Shown here: positions 1 through 14,100 of the stretch, in pieces
Layout: each line of letters opens with the position of its first letter
Position numbering within the stretch: the stretch's first letter is position 1
NCBI GenBank assembly: GCA_958496175.1
Contig: OY292274.1
Coordinates: 3,472,001 to 3,536,000, forward strand
Origin: Sisyra terminalis
Lineage: Eukaryota > Arthropoda > Insecta > Neuroptera > Sisyridae
DNA length: 64,000 bases
Direction of reading: 5' to 3'
Program-made: the position numbers and the translations under genes
Notes under the pieces: model-generated
The model's input: only the letters and a program-made list of their open reading frames with translations
Told to the model about the DNA's origin: nothing
Databases searched by the model: none

Positions 1-1691
1 AACTATCATTTAATTGTTATCAAACTTAATACTTGTACCTCGATGGTTTCTATATATTTTTTTTTCATCTCTTTTACATAATAAAAGGGTAATATCTTGT
101 ATTCTTTTTTATTTTCTTTACCGTTTTTTTCAAAATTTGACATACTATACATATTTTCAAATCCTAGAATAAAGTGAAAATTACCTAATTAACGCAGTTT
201 GTTAATAAAAAAAAAATCATAATCAAAGACTCAATAAAAAATATCAGATATAAAATTTAATGAGAAAAGAGATTTTTGAATTTGTTTATTACGAGTAATA
301 AAATAATAAAGGTATTTTTTTCGACATAAAATATTGTTTTCTGTTTAGATAATGAAATTTTAGTTAGAGAAATTTTTAGGAAAATTTCATATACCTATAT
401 TAATTATCCACTTCATAAAAATATTCAAAACAAACGATTTAATTTAATATTTTATGGGCTTTAATTATTCAATTAAAGAAGAATAACACAAAGTACTTAG
501 CTGCAATAGCATTAGAAGGTATATTAAAATAATAAAATTTGAACAAAATGTTAAAAAAAAATCAGTGCAAAAATATTCTGGCATTTTGTTATAAATACCT
601 ACATCGACAGTTGGTTTTTTGATGTTAATTTAAAAAAAACATAATTAATTCAGTTTTTAACTAAAAACATCGCAGTAAGGTTTTGTACAAATAAATAATT
701 CATCAATACGTCCCATTTGGTTAGCATCACATGTGTATAAAGCATATTCATTGATTTTACGATTAGAGCAAAAAATAAAACATGAATATTTGCTTACAAC
801 CTTTGTAGTTTATAAATCGAAAGTAAAACCTTTTATTTTTATTTTGCAAACCAATAATGTTTTCACTTGAAATGTTCATTCGAGGCACAAAACTTGTTTG
901 TTATAAACGGAAAATAATGAAAACTAAAACTTAAGTCAATGCCACATTTATGGTATTGTGAGATAAGTTGTTAATTAATTACATACAACATATCATCTAT
1001 CATTTTATTCTTTCCATAAAAACCTATTTCACAGAAAAAAATCTGTGTTCTGTGAATTTCAATGTGAATTTCACATTGAAAATTGTAAACTAAAAAAAAA
1101 ATACGCTCTTCTTTGATCTTTGTCTTTGCGTTACAGTGTTTTTCTGTTAAATCCTTGATACAAACTATTTTAATCAATTTCTTTAACTTCATAGAAAAAA
1201 AAATATTTTTTAAGATGCTGTCACATTAAAAAGCATTATATAACTCGGCTACTAAACAATTGTCGATCATGAAATTTTAATATGAAGAATAGAGTTTCCA
1301 ATTCAGGTAACCAAGTGGATAATATGGGCACCATGCGTAGCTCTATTCACTAAGAATTTTCCAATTACGAATATGAGGTCTAGTAGATTCCCTGACGTAT
1401 TTATGGGCAGATATAGCCTTATTACCTAAAGTTTAAGTCTAAGTAAATATTTGAAAATAAATTTGCATAAAATATATCGGTGATCTAGGCGCAAATGATA
1501 TTCGTTAATAGCTCCTATGTATCTGTTTATCAAATTAATTTTGTGTGAAAAATAAAAAGAAACCTAATGAATGATATTTTAACGAATGATTTGACCATAA
1601 TGCCAAAAAAAATCATATGCGTACTAATGCGCGTGAGAAGTTACAAAATTGACTACTCATACAAATTTGTATCTTACATTTATGTAAATTA
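1..1691. other. AT-rich non-coding flank, nothing recognised
   Basis: This stretch lies upstream of the WAP-like gene and ends at the first Helitron copy. It is AT-rich with many homopolymer runs. The only open frame of note is a short minus-strand one at 971-1192 with no recognisable motif. I see no gene, RNA or clear repeat boundary in it. Confidence 0.6.
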
Positions 1692-4243
1692 CTAGCTGAT
1701 CCCCACGACTTCGTCTGCGTAACGTAGGTGTAGATTATACTTTCTTCTTAGATTTGCCATTTGTAGTGGAATATGAAAATTTTTATTTTTGTTATTTCTT
1801 TTACGAAAAACATAATCATACTTAAATTCACTATTTTGTCGACTTTAAAAAGACACATTTAATAAACTTTTGCAAAGAATAAAAACGTTGTATGTAATGA
1901 TCAATTAATTTTCAAAAAATATTTATAAATATCTAAAAAGAGTATGTTCAATTGCGTATACCTACGTTAGGTATACCTAACGTGAACCAAATAATCCATA
2001 AATGAATCAGTATCTATACATAAAAAAATAGTCAAGTTCAATAAATTCGATCCAAATTATAACTTAAAACAGTCAAAAGTTTTCAAAATACTAGTGTCAA
2101 AATATCAGAAGTTAAAAATCTAGATTTTTGTATATTAGGAGGAATCCTATCTCACTGTTTCGGTTCCCGAATGAACCTTTTTTCCAAAACTATTACCCAC
2201 CTGCAATGGACAACACTACCGCGAAATTGAAATTTGTACAATTGCACGAAACCCAGTTCTTCCATAATCAAGTATAACCATTATGTAACTAGACACTTAT
2301 TATTAAAATATCTGAATTTCAACTATGTAATTAAACCATATTGGATGGTCTCGAGTTCACCTTACACGATATGGCGTATGCCTTTTGCTCTGGATGAGCA
2401 TTTAAAATTTCTTTTATCACTATAACTTACCCACCCCATCTTTAAATTGTTATTCTTTCTCTGACGATAAGCCACTAACTTTTGTTTACAAAAATGCAGG
2501 TACCTATATTCTTTTAGTTCGCCGAATTTCAAGGAGTACTCGCTCACTAATGTCTTTATTTGTGAATACGTATTTCTGATTTTCAGGTTTACAATGTGTG
2601 ATAGCCGAAAAACTTAATGCTTACCTTTAAACTAAACTTAACCTTTTTCAGGTATATATATTACAATTTAAATTTTTAAGCAGAGCATTAGTTGTTTCTA
2701 ATAATAAACCAATTTTGTTTTATTTTAAGCGATAAAACGTTTTGTCTATAACGAACATACTTTGATAATGAAATAATTTGATTTGAAATTTCGATTGTTT
2801 ATTAGACGTTATGCCGTACAAACTTTGCCACCGTTTTTCACTCTTTTTGGGGAGGAATTATTAAAAACTCTTTCTCATTATATATCTGCATTGCATAAGG
2901 AAAACACTTTCCGTATTTCATCGATACAAATATGCACTTATAATTGAAAATACAATGTAAAACGAAAAAAGTTATGACCTTCTTTATTTTGATTATCTTG
3001 ACTAAAAATCAATTCGATTTCGCATATTTGGACGTTGTACATACATAATTGTTGGAAATAGGTGGAAAGCGTGGAAGTAAATTTAAATATTTATTTCAAT
3101 AACAATAATAGGTAGGTAATATTTCTAACTACCGAAGTAAAGTTAGTATGGAAGATTTTATATTTTAATTGATATTGAAATATATGACAAGAATTGCTCC
3201 CTTAATGCTTACCAGCAGAATATATAATTGCTCCAGGTCATAATCATTGGTTCATAAAAATTAGATTTTAAAAAGTTTGAATATTGAAAAACGGACAAAA
3301 ATTAAAAACAGCCTCTTTGGTATTTAGTATAAGTACCTACTACATAAACTATCATACTAATTAAGTGAAATGACGTTATTTAAAATGCTTATTAAAATAA
3401 TATAACAAAACCAGATACTTATTATTAATTAATTACACTCATACAAACTTAGTTACCGTCTTGCAATATTTTAGGGTAGGAATTCACAAAAAAAAAGTCT
3501 TATCACATGCCTACTTCTTATCAAAAATACACCGAATATTAAAATTTCATCAGTCAGAGGAGATATATAAATACACGATTTTAAAAACGTATTTACTTTA
3601 AACTTTACTACTATTATTATTATTACTACTATTACCTTTTTTAGTTAAAATTTCCTTACTGTATAACCCTAAGGGTCTATTTACGACAATTTTATAAAAA
3701 AAAGTTTACTGAAAGATTTGAACCCACGTTTCTTTAATTTTGAGCATCAGAATGTCAGATACGTAAACTTATGCGCTATTAACATCCTTATGTTCATTTT
3801 ATATTAAAATGTTTATATTTTAAAGAGGCATTTTTTTGTACTTTAAATTGAATTTACTGTACTTTTTATAAGTTCAACTGAAAAGATAAATACAGATTAT
3901 TTTCTAACTTATAAATACCTTTCCAACGATATATAACTTGCCTGTCTAAAGTGATTTTTTTTTCATCCATCAGTTTTTACGTAGGGCATACCTTCCCTTA
4001 TTATTTTTAAGTATTGAAAAGTAGTCTAATGTGAGTGGGTAATTGTGTTGTATCTTAATACCAAATTTCATTAATTTTTTCCGGTTTTTCCGTTCTTTAG
4101 TTAAATCTGAACACACAGACAGACAAAAATTTTAAAAATGTTAAATTTGGAATAAGGGCCTCTTAAAATAAATATTTACCCTAAAATTAGGTTCAAAATC
4201 AAAATTTACAGATAGACGTAAAAATTTTATATATTAGTAAAGA
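1692..4243 (-). mobile_element. Non-autonomous Helitron, copy A
   Basis: Read on the minus strand, the element starts with TC followed by a TTTACTAATATATAA-type 5' end (near 4243). It ends in a GCAGACGAAGTCG...ATCAGCTAG 3' end near 1692. The flanking bases are A at 1691 and T at 4244, as expected for Helitron insertion between A and T. These termini resemble the Lep1-type Helitrons known from insects. About 2.55 kb of interior aligns by eye with copies B (6134-8544) and C (30843-33609), but no Rep/helicase frame is present. Small open frames inside it are not genes. It lies upstream of the WAP-like gene, about 0.8 kb from its start codon. Confidence 0.75.
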
Positions 4244-5080
4244 TTAGCTAGAGAATTATTAGCCCTCTATTAACGTCCAGCACCACGTATTGGAAAATTT
4301 CGGTTTTATATTTACCCACATAATATAGCTGTTGAAAATTGAAGAACTCTTGATATCTAATGCGATTATGATTTGGTATTCATTAATTATCAAAAACTTT
4401 TTTTCATTCTTTATCAAAAATAAAAGCTTATTATTCATTAATTTAATCCGAATACATTTATGGAATCAAAAGAGGTTCAATTATGAACGAAATTTAACCT
4501 CTATCGTAATTTTTCGAACTAAAATTTTAGAAAATGTTTTCAAAAATAATAAAACGGCAACAAATAAACACATATATAAAACATAAACGATAAAACATAA
4601 CGCAATCAAACCATTAAAAACTAATAATAAAATAATGATAATTTTTAATTCTCGATTTATTGGATAATTAAGTTTTGAGCGACTATGACTAAAGCTTTAT
4701 TTTTTAGAGCAATTATAAGTCTTTGAAACTCATAATTCTATTAATTTCGTTAATATTATATAAAAGCCCATGAAATAATTTGTCATTGAATGATTTATTC
4801 GGTTATAATTATGTCGCACAATAACATATTACAATGCGTACAAGGTTAAGGTTTCAAATTTAAATTTGTCCCTAACGAAAAAAATTAAAATACTATTTAA
4901 CTTTCTTTGGAAGTTATTCAGAAATCGACAAAAAGTAAATAAAATAATTAAACATATTTCAATTAACTGTTAAAGCATAAAAATGTGATAAAATTTAAAT
5001 AAATGAATTAAACAATATTCGTGTTTTAATTTTATTTCTCAATAATCAAACAAATCAAACAATTGACCCTAATAACGAAA
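4244..5080. other. Upstream region of the WAP-like gene
   Basis: About 0.8 kb separates Helitron copy A from the first recognised coding exon. It presumably holds the promoter and 5' UTR. It is so AT-rich that a TATA box or initiator cannot be picked out with confidence, and the open frame at 4332-4586 has no recognisable features. Confidence 0.4.
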
Positions 5081-5165
5081 ATGATTATAGAAGTATTGTT
5101 TTGTGTGAGTATTACGTGTGTGTCTTCACAAACTATTGAAGCCGATGATATCGCACTGAATTCAG
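5081..5165 (+). CDS. WAP-like gene, coding exon 1 (signal peptide)
   Basis: The ATG opens 28 codons: a hydrophobic stretch (MIIEVLFCVSITCVSS) followed by an acidic mature N-terminus. A GTGAG donor follows at 5166 after one base of the next codon (phase 1). A signal-peptidase site is likely after about residue 16. The exon is too short to show as a long open frame; it is chosen because its phase fits exon 2 and the N-terminus suits a secreted protein. Confidence 0.75.
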
Positions 5166-8100
5166 GTGAGAATAATTGCATTTTTTTAAATATTTCAGCG
5201 CAAAAATTGATTGTTGTTTAATCAAAAGAAATTCGTACGACTTTCACTGGTTTCATTAAAAATAATGACACTTAATAAGATTTGAATAGACTTGTATATT
5301 ATTAGAGGATAGATTGTACCGTAACTTGAGGCTAGTATTGTTGTGCAAAATTTAAAATACTTCACATAGGTAACAGCAGAATAAATGCTAATTCTTAACT
5401 AGCGTTCTTGTGAAATGGTTTTGATGATGAGTAAACTTGTACGGTTTATCTTTCACGCTGAAAACAAAGCTAATGTATACATTGGCCAACGATTTTGCAG
5501 TTTCAGAATGGATCATTAAACGAATAAATTTATTAAAACTTATGGTTCTATAGAATATTGCGGGACAAGTATGTGTAATTTACATACGCTTTTTTTATAT
5601 TTCTCGACCCATACTATCAACGGTATAGAACAAGAAGAATAATTTTCCTTTTCTCAAAAATGATGCAATTGATTTCAATGAAATTAAAGAAGTAATTCAA
5701 TGAAAAAAAAAACAGAAGATCATAAAGAAAAAAAACTTAATATGAAAAACTCGGTCAAAATATAGAATAGAGAAATATTAAAAATGGGTTGGTAGGAATG
5801 CAAGGGGGAAATTTTGTTCAAGTTGGTATGTTTTTGCATCTTATTTACTCGTTTACAAAATAACGTTATTTTCACCACGTTTTGACATCTATCATATTTG
5901 AATTTGAAAGAAATAAACATTTACTGGAAATATTAAAAGGAATGGATATTATTAATGATTTTTCTATTCGCAAATTTGTTAATAATTCAGTTTGGGTTAA
6001 TAATTGATCTTTTGTCGCTACATATTAATCACGGCTGATTTATTCGCGAATTGAATTAAAAACAGAATAGAAAATGAGACGTTGAGTTAGTAGTATGTAC
6101 AAAAGCTACTTGTAGCCATGCTTTTATAAAATACTAGCTGATCCCCGCGACTTCGTCTGCCTACCGAAGGTGTAGTTATATTTTATTTTTAGATTTGCTA
6201 TTTGTAGTGGCATATGAAAATTATTCTTTCCTTATTTCTTTTACGAAAAACATAACCATATTTAAAAACACTATTTTGTCAACTTTAAAAAGACACATTT
6301 AATAAACTGTTACTTTGAATACAATAGTTGTATATATTGATCAATTCATTTTCAAAAAATATTTATAAATATCTAAAAAGAGTATGGTCTATTCCGTATA
6401 CGTACGGTAGGTATACCTACCGTGAACCAATTAATCCGTAAATCAATCACCATTTATACATTTATACATAAATAAAAATTATCGTTAAGTTCAATAAAGT
6501 CAGTCATAATTATGACTTAAAACAATCAAAAGTTATCAAAACACTCGCCTAGATATTTAGAATATTAGTAGAAATCCCATTTTATTGTCTCAACTCTCAA
6601 CTTTTACACTACTGAAATGTACAAAACTACGGTGAAATTAAAATTTGTTCAAATGCACGAAACCCAGTTCCTCCATAATCAAGTATAACCATTGTGTATC
6701 TATGCACTTATTATTAAAATATCTGAATTTCAACTATATAATCAAACCATTTTCTTTCAGATCGCCGAATTTCTCGCTATTCGATATTCGCTCATTAATG
6801 TATTTATTTGTGATTACGTATATCGGATTTTCAGGTTTATAATATGTGAAAGCCAAAAAATGTAATGCTCACTTAAGAACTTAACCTTTTTTAGATATAG
6901 GATATATTAGAGTTTAAATTTTAAAGCAAATCCTAAGTTTTTGTTTCTAATAATAAACCAACATTGTTTTATTTTAAGCGATGAAACGTTTCGTCTATAA
7001 CGAACATACCTTGATAATTAAATTTGAACTTTCGATTGTTTATTAGACGTTATGCCGTACAAACTGTGCCACCATTTTTCACTCTTTTAGAAGAGGAATG
7101 ATCAAAAAATCCTTTCTTATTATATATCTGCATCGTATAAGAAAAACACTTTCCAAATTTCATCGACACAAATATGCATTTATATTGGAAACTACAATGT
7201 AAAATGAAAAAAATTATGACCTTCTTTATTTTGATTTTCATGACTAAAAAGCAATTCGATATCGCACATTTTGACATTGTACATACAAAATTGTTGGAAA
7301 TAGATAGAAAGCGTGGAAGGAAATTCGAATATTTTATTTATTTTCAATAACAATAATTGATTTTCAAATTTTTCTAAATACCGAAGAAAAGTTGGTTTGG
7401 AAGATTTTATTTTTTGATTGATAATGAAATATATGACAAAAAATTGCTCCCTTAATGTTAAATAATTGCTCCAGGTTACAATCATTGATTCATAAAATTT
7501 AGATTTTAAAAAAGTTTGATTGTTGAAAAACAAACAACAATTAAAAACTGCCTCTTTGGTATTTGGTATGAGTACCTACTACCTAAACTTTCATACTAAT
7601 TAAGTGAAATGACGTTATTTAAAATGCTGTAGTTAAAATGATATAACAAAAACAGAAACTTATTATTAATTAATTATTTATTTATTAATTACACTTATTA
7701 AATTCAAAATTTCGATTGTTGGTTAACTGTACACTTTCTCATACAAACTTAGTCACCCCTTTTACTCTTTTAGGGTAGGAATTTTCAAAAAAAAAATTCT
7801 TATCAGATGTCTACTTCTTAAAAGGAGTACATCAAATATTTCATCAGTCAGAGGAGATTTATAAATACAGGATTTTATATGTGTACGGTTTTAAAAACGT
7901 ATTTACTTTAAGTTTTATTACTATTATTATTATTACTACTACTACTACTATTACTTTTTTTCGTTAAATATTTCCTTATTGAGCAACTCTAATGGTCTTT
8001 TTACAACAATTTTGTAAAAAAAAAGTTTACTGTAAGATTCGAACCCACGTCTTTATAATTAGGAGCATCAAAATGATAGATACGTAAGCCATTACGCTAT

Positions 8101-11100
8101 TAACATCACTAAGTGTTTTATATAAATAAAGGTTTATATTTCAAAGATGCAATTTTTTTGAATTTACTGTGCTTTTTATCAGTTCAACTAAAAATATTTT
8201 TACAGATTATTTTTTAACATTAAATTACCTTTCCAATGATATATAACTCACCTGTCTAGTGTAAAAATTTATGTTTTCACCCCTAGGGAATACCTTCTCT
8301 TTTTATTTTTTTGGAATGATAGTAACCTATAGTCTGTGGGAAATTGTGTTGTATCTTAATACCAAATTTCATTAAATTCGGTTGTTCCGTTCTTTAGTTA
8401 AATCGGGACACACAGACAGACAGACAAACATTTTAAAAATGTTAAATTTGGAATAAGGGCCTCTTGAAACAAATATTTACCCTAAAATTGGGTTCAAAAT
8501 CGAAATGTACAGACAGACGTAAGTTTTTTATGTATTAGTATAGATTGTCTTCTTTCTTCCCAATTATGCTTTACATATTTAGACTTTGTACATATGGTCA
8601 ATATTCAAATCATCAATACGTTAATTTAACCTATTTGGGTTAATTTTTGTTAAAAAAAAGTACTGGTAAACTTTCTTTTAGCCCCGAAAGTTTTGAGCAA
8701 CCATTTGAATCATTGTACTAAGATTTATTAAATGTTATTATTTAGTACATCAGCTATAACTTTATTTATAAACACGTATTTAAACTTAAAAAAAACTATG
8801 AAATCTAAAAATAAAAACGGTTTCAATAAAATTTTCTCCAATCGCTAGCATTACATAACTGGCGGTATTAGCTTGGATCAGGAACATCAGGAACGTCGAA
8901 ATTTGAGAACTGTTTGGAATAGTTTCGTAATTATTCCTGTACGTATTGTTCACTCGAATGCAATTTGTACATAAATTTTGACATATGCCAGAAATGAAGA
9001 AGCGATGATTATTTTCAAATATGTATTTATATTGTAATATGTAAACACACCCACAATCTGGCAACGTTGCATTTTCGACTTTGTTCTAATTTTATTGGCG
9101 ATATTTTTGTTAATTCAATTCTAATATGGTATAATTCTCTCTTTTGTGGCTAAATTTTTATTATGGACCGATTTAATCGCGAATTAAATTAAAAATAAAG
9201 TCGAAAATGCAACGTTACCAGATTGTGTGTGTACTAAAATGGACTTGGACCAAATTTTCTAAATAAAGTTTACTTTTTTATGGGAAAAACACTTGTGAAA
9301 AACTGTGATGTATTTATTATTAATGAAAGGAAACTCCAAAACACTTGCGAAATGAAAAATATACTTAGGTAATGTTTATTGTAGCAATATTGAACTGTTT
9401 AATTTTTATGTTCAGTTTGAAAATAACCGTCGCTTCTTCATTTCTAGCATATGTCAAAGTTTACATACAAATTGCATTCGAGTGAACAACACGTACAGGA
9501 ATAATTATGAAACTATTCGAAACAGTTCTCAAATTTCGACGTTCCTGATTCACAAAAAATTGCCCTGGTCTGGATCCCCGGACACCAAGGCATCCCGGGA
9601 AATGAAATGGCCGACACAGCAGCTAGAGAGGCGGCTAACAGCAGGGAAGTAAATGGTGAGATTCAATTCTTGGAGAGAGATTTCAAGAAAGAAGTGAGAA
9701 AAAGGATTTGGAGACAATGGAACACCATCTGGAGCAGAAGACTACAAAGTTTAGCCAATATAAGGGATTCTGTCCTTGATTTAAGCTCAGACATCAGTGC
9801 TAATAGGAAGGAAGAAGTGGTTTTAACAAGACTACGAATCGGACACACTGAAATTACTCACAGTCATCTACTGAAAAAAGAACTCCCGACCCCTTGCCCT
9901 GGATGTGGGGAAAATAATTCAGTGGACCATCTGTTAATAGGCTGCAGAGCCTATACGAATCAATGTGCCCACTATCGGTTACCGGGTTCACTAAAAGAGT
10001 GCCTAAATTCCAAGGAGGGAATTGAAAAAACTCTAAAATTTTTAAAAACCATCAATTTAATGGACAAAATTTAAGGCAGAAGCAAGAAACCCATTTGAAC
10101 TATCAAAAGCCTCAACTTGCCAGTTGTGTTACTCTCGTTTTTATATATTAGTATATTTTTATTTTTTTTTACTTATTTTATGCATTATTCTCCATGTTGT
10201 TAGTTGTTTTGTATTCAGTTGCCGCATACATATTTATATATTATCTATAAGTACTATGTTACTAAATCATAAATTATATTATATCGTTATTGTTGTTTCT
10301 TCGTTGTGTCTTACATATATTCTTCATTGTTATTGTTGTTAAATTATATATATTACTATTATAGATCTATCTTTGTAGTTTGGTTGTTATAAATTTTGTA
10401 ATTAGAAATCTAGAGTCTATAGTTTATTATATATTTATTATATTATTAATACGTTATTAGCAGTATTACCAGAATTATATATTAGACATCAAACTAAACA
10501 AATTAAACCTTAAAATGTGAATATTAAAATATATTAGACAAGAACTATTATAATATAATATGTTAAACATTGATATGTATAGTCGCTAATAACCAGTGTA
10601 GTTGAAGCGACTTTAAAGAAATCTAAATAAAAAAAAAAAATATGTTCAGTTATATATATTTGATAATACATATTTGAAAATAACCGTCGCTTCTTCATTT
10701 CTGGCATATGTCAAAGTTTACGTACAAATTGCATTCGAGTGAACAATACGTACAGGAATAATTACGAAACTATTCGAAACAGTTCTCAAATTTTGACATT
10801 CCTGATCCAAGCTTATACTTAAATGGCTCGACAATTTTTCACTGGTCGATTTCGCTTCGCCATAAAAACTCATCAATAATAAGAAAAAAAATTGGTATAA
10901 GCTTGGATCAGGAACGTCGAGATATTCCGAATTGAAGAGAACTATTCCGAATGGGTACGTATTGTTCACTCGAATACAATTTGTATCTAAACTTTGACGA
11001 CTTTGACATACCAGAAATGAAGAAGTGACGTTTATTTTCAAATATGTATTTATATTATAATATTTAAAATTAAATTTTCGTCTCAAGTTCATTTTAGCAC

Positions 11101-14100
11101 ACCCAGAATTTGCCAACGTTGCATTTTCGATTTTGTTTTTAATTAAATTCACGATATTTTTGTTAATTCAATTCTAATATGGTATAATTCTCTCTTTTGT
11201 GACTAAATTTTTATTATGGGCCGATTTAATCGCGAATTAAATAAAAACAAAGTCAAAAATGCAACGTTGCCAAATTGTGGGTGTGCTGAAATGGACTTGC
11301 CCAAAGTAAACTTTATTTAGAAAATTTAATGGTATAAGCTTGGATCAGGAACGTCGAAATTTGAGAACTGTTTTCGAATGGTTTCGATATTATTCCAGTA
11401 CGTATTGTTCACTCGAATGCAATTTGTACGTAAATTTTGACATGTCAGAAATGAAGCAGTGATTGTTATTTTTAAATATGTATTTATATTGTATTATATA
11501 AAATCTGTAAAATTAAATTTTCTAAATAAAGTTTACTTTGGCTCAAGTCCATTTCAGCACACCCACAATCTGGCAACGTTGCATTTTCGACTTTGTTTTA
11601 ATTTAATTCGCGATTGAATCAATCCATATTAAAAATTTAGCCACCAAAGAGAGAATTATACCATATTAGAATTGAATTAACAAAAATATCGCGAATTAAA
11701 TTAAAAACAAAATCGAAAATGCAATGTTAGCAGATTGTGGGTGTGCTAAAATGGACTTGAGATGAAAATTTAATTTTATATATTACAATATAAATACATA
11801 TTTGAAAATAAACGTCACTTCTTCATTTCTGACATGTCAAAATTTACGTACAAATTGCATTCGAGTGAACAATACGTACAGGAATAATATCGAAACCATT
11901 CAAAAACAGTTCTCAAATTTCGACGTTCCTGATCCAAGCTTATACCAAAAAATTATCAAACGAGAACTTCTATGGAAATTTCTGCAAAAATTTTGAGGTT
12001 AGTCGCAAAATTAAAAAAATAAGTAATTGTATCAATTTCAGTATACCTGTATTGTTTATTATTTTTGGGTACAAGGTCATGGATTATATCCATTCCTTTT
12101 AATATTTTTCCAGTTAATATTTATTTCCATGTAGAATGTTTATTTCTGAATCTTTTAAATGTTTGTTTTAAATAACGTTATTTCGCAAACGAGTATATAA
12201 GCCGCAAAAACATACCAACTTGAATGAAATTTCCCCCATGCATTCCTACCAACCCATTTTTAGTACTTGTCTATTGTATACTTTGATCAAAAACTCAATT
12301 CAATTTTATCCTTGTAATCTTAGTAATGATATATGGAATCGTTAACTCTAAATTAAGTTGTTTTATTTTTGCAGTGATAGATTCCGAAGCTGAAAATTCA
12401 ACAAATTTCACTCAAGATATAAAACTTCCAAAACCAAATTTAGTGTGTCCGGGAACAGAAGGCACTCCGGAATTATCGTGGTATCCTCTTCTCGCTAAGC
12501 CATGCAATGATCATCAGGATTGCCAAGTTTTTGAACCTACACAACTTTGCTGTACAACGACAAGCAACAAGAAGCGATGCATCAAAGGCGTAGAGAAACC
12601 ACACATTGAACCTCCACATTACAGTGAGTATGTTTTTCACTTTACAAACGTACTATGTTAAAAATAAATCTGCAGTTTCCAACACTGACACTCAATTTAA
12701 ATGAAGAGATAAAAACCGAAACAAACTGAGAAAAGGTTTTATAAATAGAGATTATAGGATGAGAGGGAAAATTAAATTATCTCTCAACAAGAAACCAGTT
12801 AAAATACTATAGCAATGCTAATATAATTTATTTAGGAGATTGTCTTTTATTAATTAAATATTACATTATGTAAATTTACATAATTTTATCTAATGAAAAG
12901 GCTCCGAACTTAAGTTTATATTTAAGTAATCAGTATAAGTAAATTTTTCAACTGTAACTACAATGATAATCTGAAAAAAATAGTGTTTTTTTCTTTCTTA
13001 ACAATAAAAACCCACATTCCTTTAAGTTTAGAAGAGAACTATCAAACTTTTTACCAAGTTCACTGTTCTGTAATTACTCAAGTTAAAAGTTAGATCCAAT
13101 TTTTCTTGGAACTTGAGAAAAAGAGATGAAAATACTGATGTTGTAGGTCTGATGTTGTCTTATGTGGGTCTCCCAAATACTTGACGACAGCTAGACTGCT
13201 TTGGCTCATTTTGGGCTTGAAATATTTGTAGAAGGCAAAGGAAGATTTAAAGGGTGAGAAAACAGAAAGAAGTCGTAAAGAACATAGTAAAAGCAAAAAA
13301 AAATTTTCCTATATAAAATGTTAATATCTGTTAAATAGGCAGAGCTGGTACCAACACCAATAAAAGTTTGACAACAAACAAATTTATCATTTATTGGCTT
13401 TGTGATTTTGCAAAAGTACTGTCATTTACTTATATTTACATATTTTACTTAATATTTATTGTAATTTGTAACAATTGGGGAAATGACAATCATTTGGCAA
13501 TATTGTAAGGCGTTAAAATACAGCGGTTAAATTACGGGATTATGTTGTCCTGGTGGAAAACTAAAATTGCCCCAATTGGTCCCACCACCAGATCCATTGC
13601 GCTCATTAGTATATGGCATAGGTAATGATTCTAAAAACTCCTTGGCCAATATTCAAAAATATAACAATTGTTTTCAAATGAAGTCGTTTCGCGCATAAAA
13701 ATATTATGTTTAAGGAAGTATTGAAAAAAACCGGAACATTCCCAGTAAGCTTCCAGTCCTTGACTAATTCCGATCTAAGGATCGAATTGGCCAAAAGAAC
13801 AATATAATTTGGAGGGACATAGACAAAAACAAAAATATATTTAGAAATATCTATGTATATCTTTACTCTCTTAAATAGGTGAGAATTTAAGGATTTTTTG
13901 TATGCATATGAGATTTAACATACTTAATGTTTTTATAGGTGTTAATCTAAATAAGTACCAAGGTATATTAATTTAATTGTTGATAATTTTTGTTAGTAAT
14001 TTAATAATTAGAAATGCAGCAGTATCATCGATATCAATTTATTTCCATAATTCAATTTTGGGAAGTACGAAGTTCACCGAGTCCACTGTTGTTTAATGAA

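Noticed and set aside
2234..2425. Plus-strand open frame, with a similar one at 6645-6842
   Set aside because: It lies in the shared interior of the Helitron copies, differs in frame length between copies and has no domain; repeat similarity explains it.
7192..7533. 113-codon minus-strand open frame
   Set aside because: Inside Helitron copy B; the equivalent frame is broken in copies A and C, so it is not a conserved gene.
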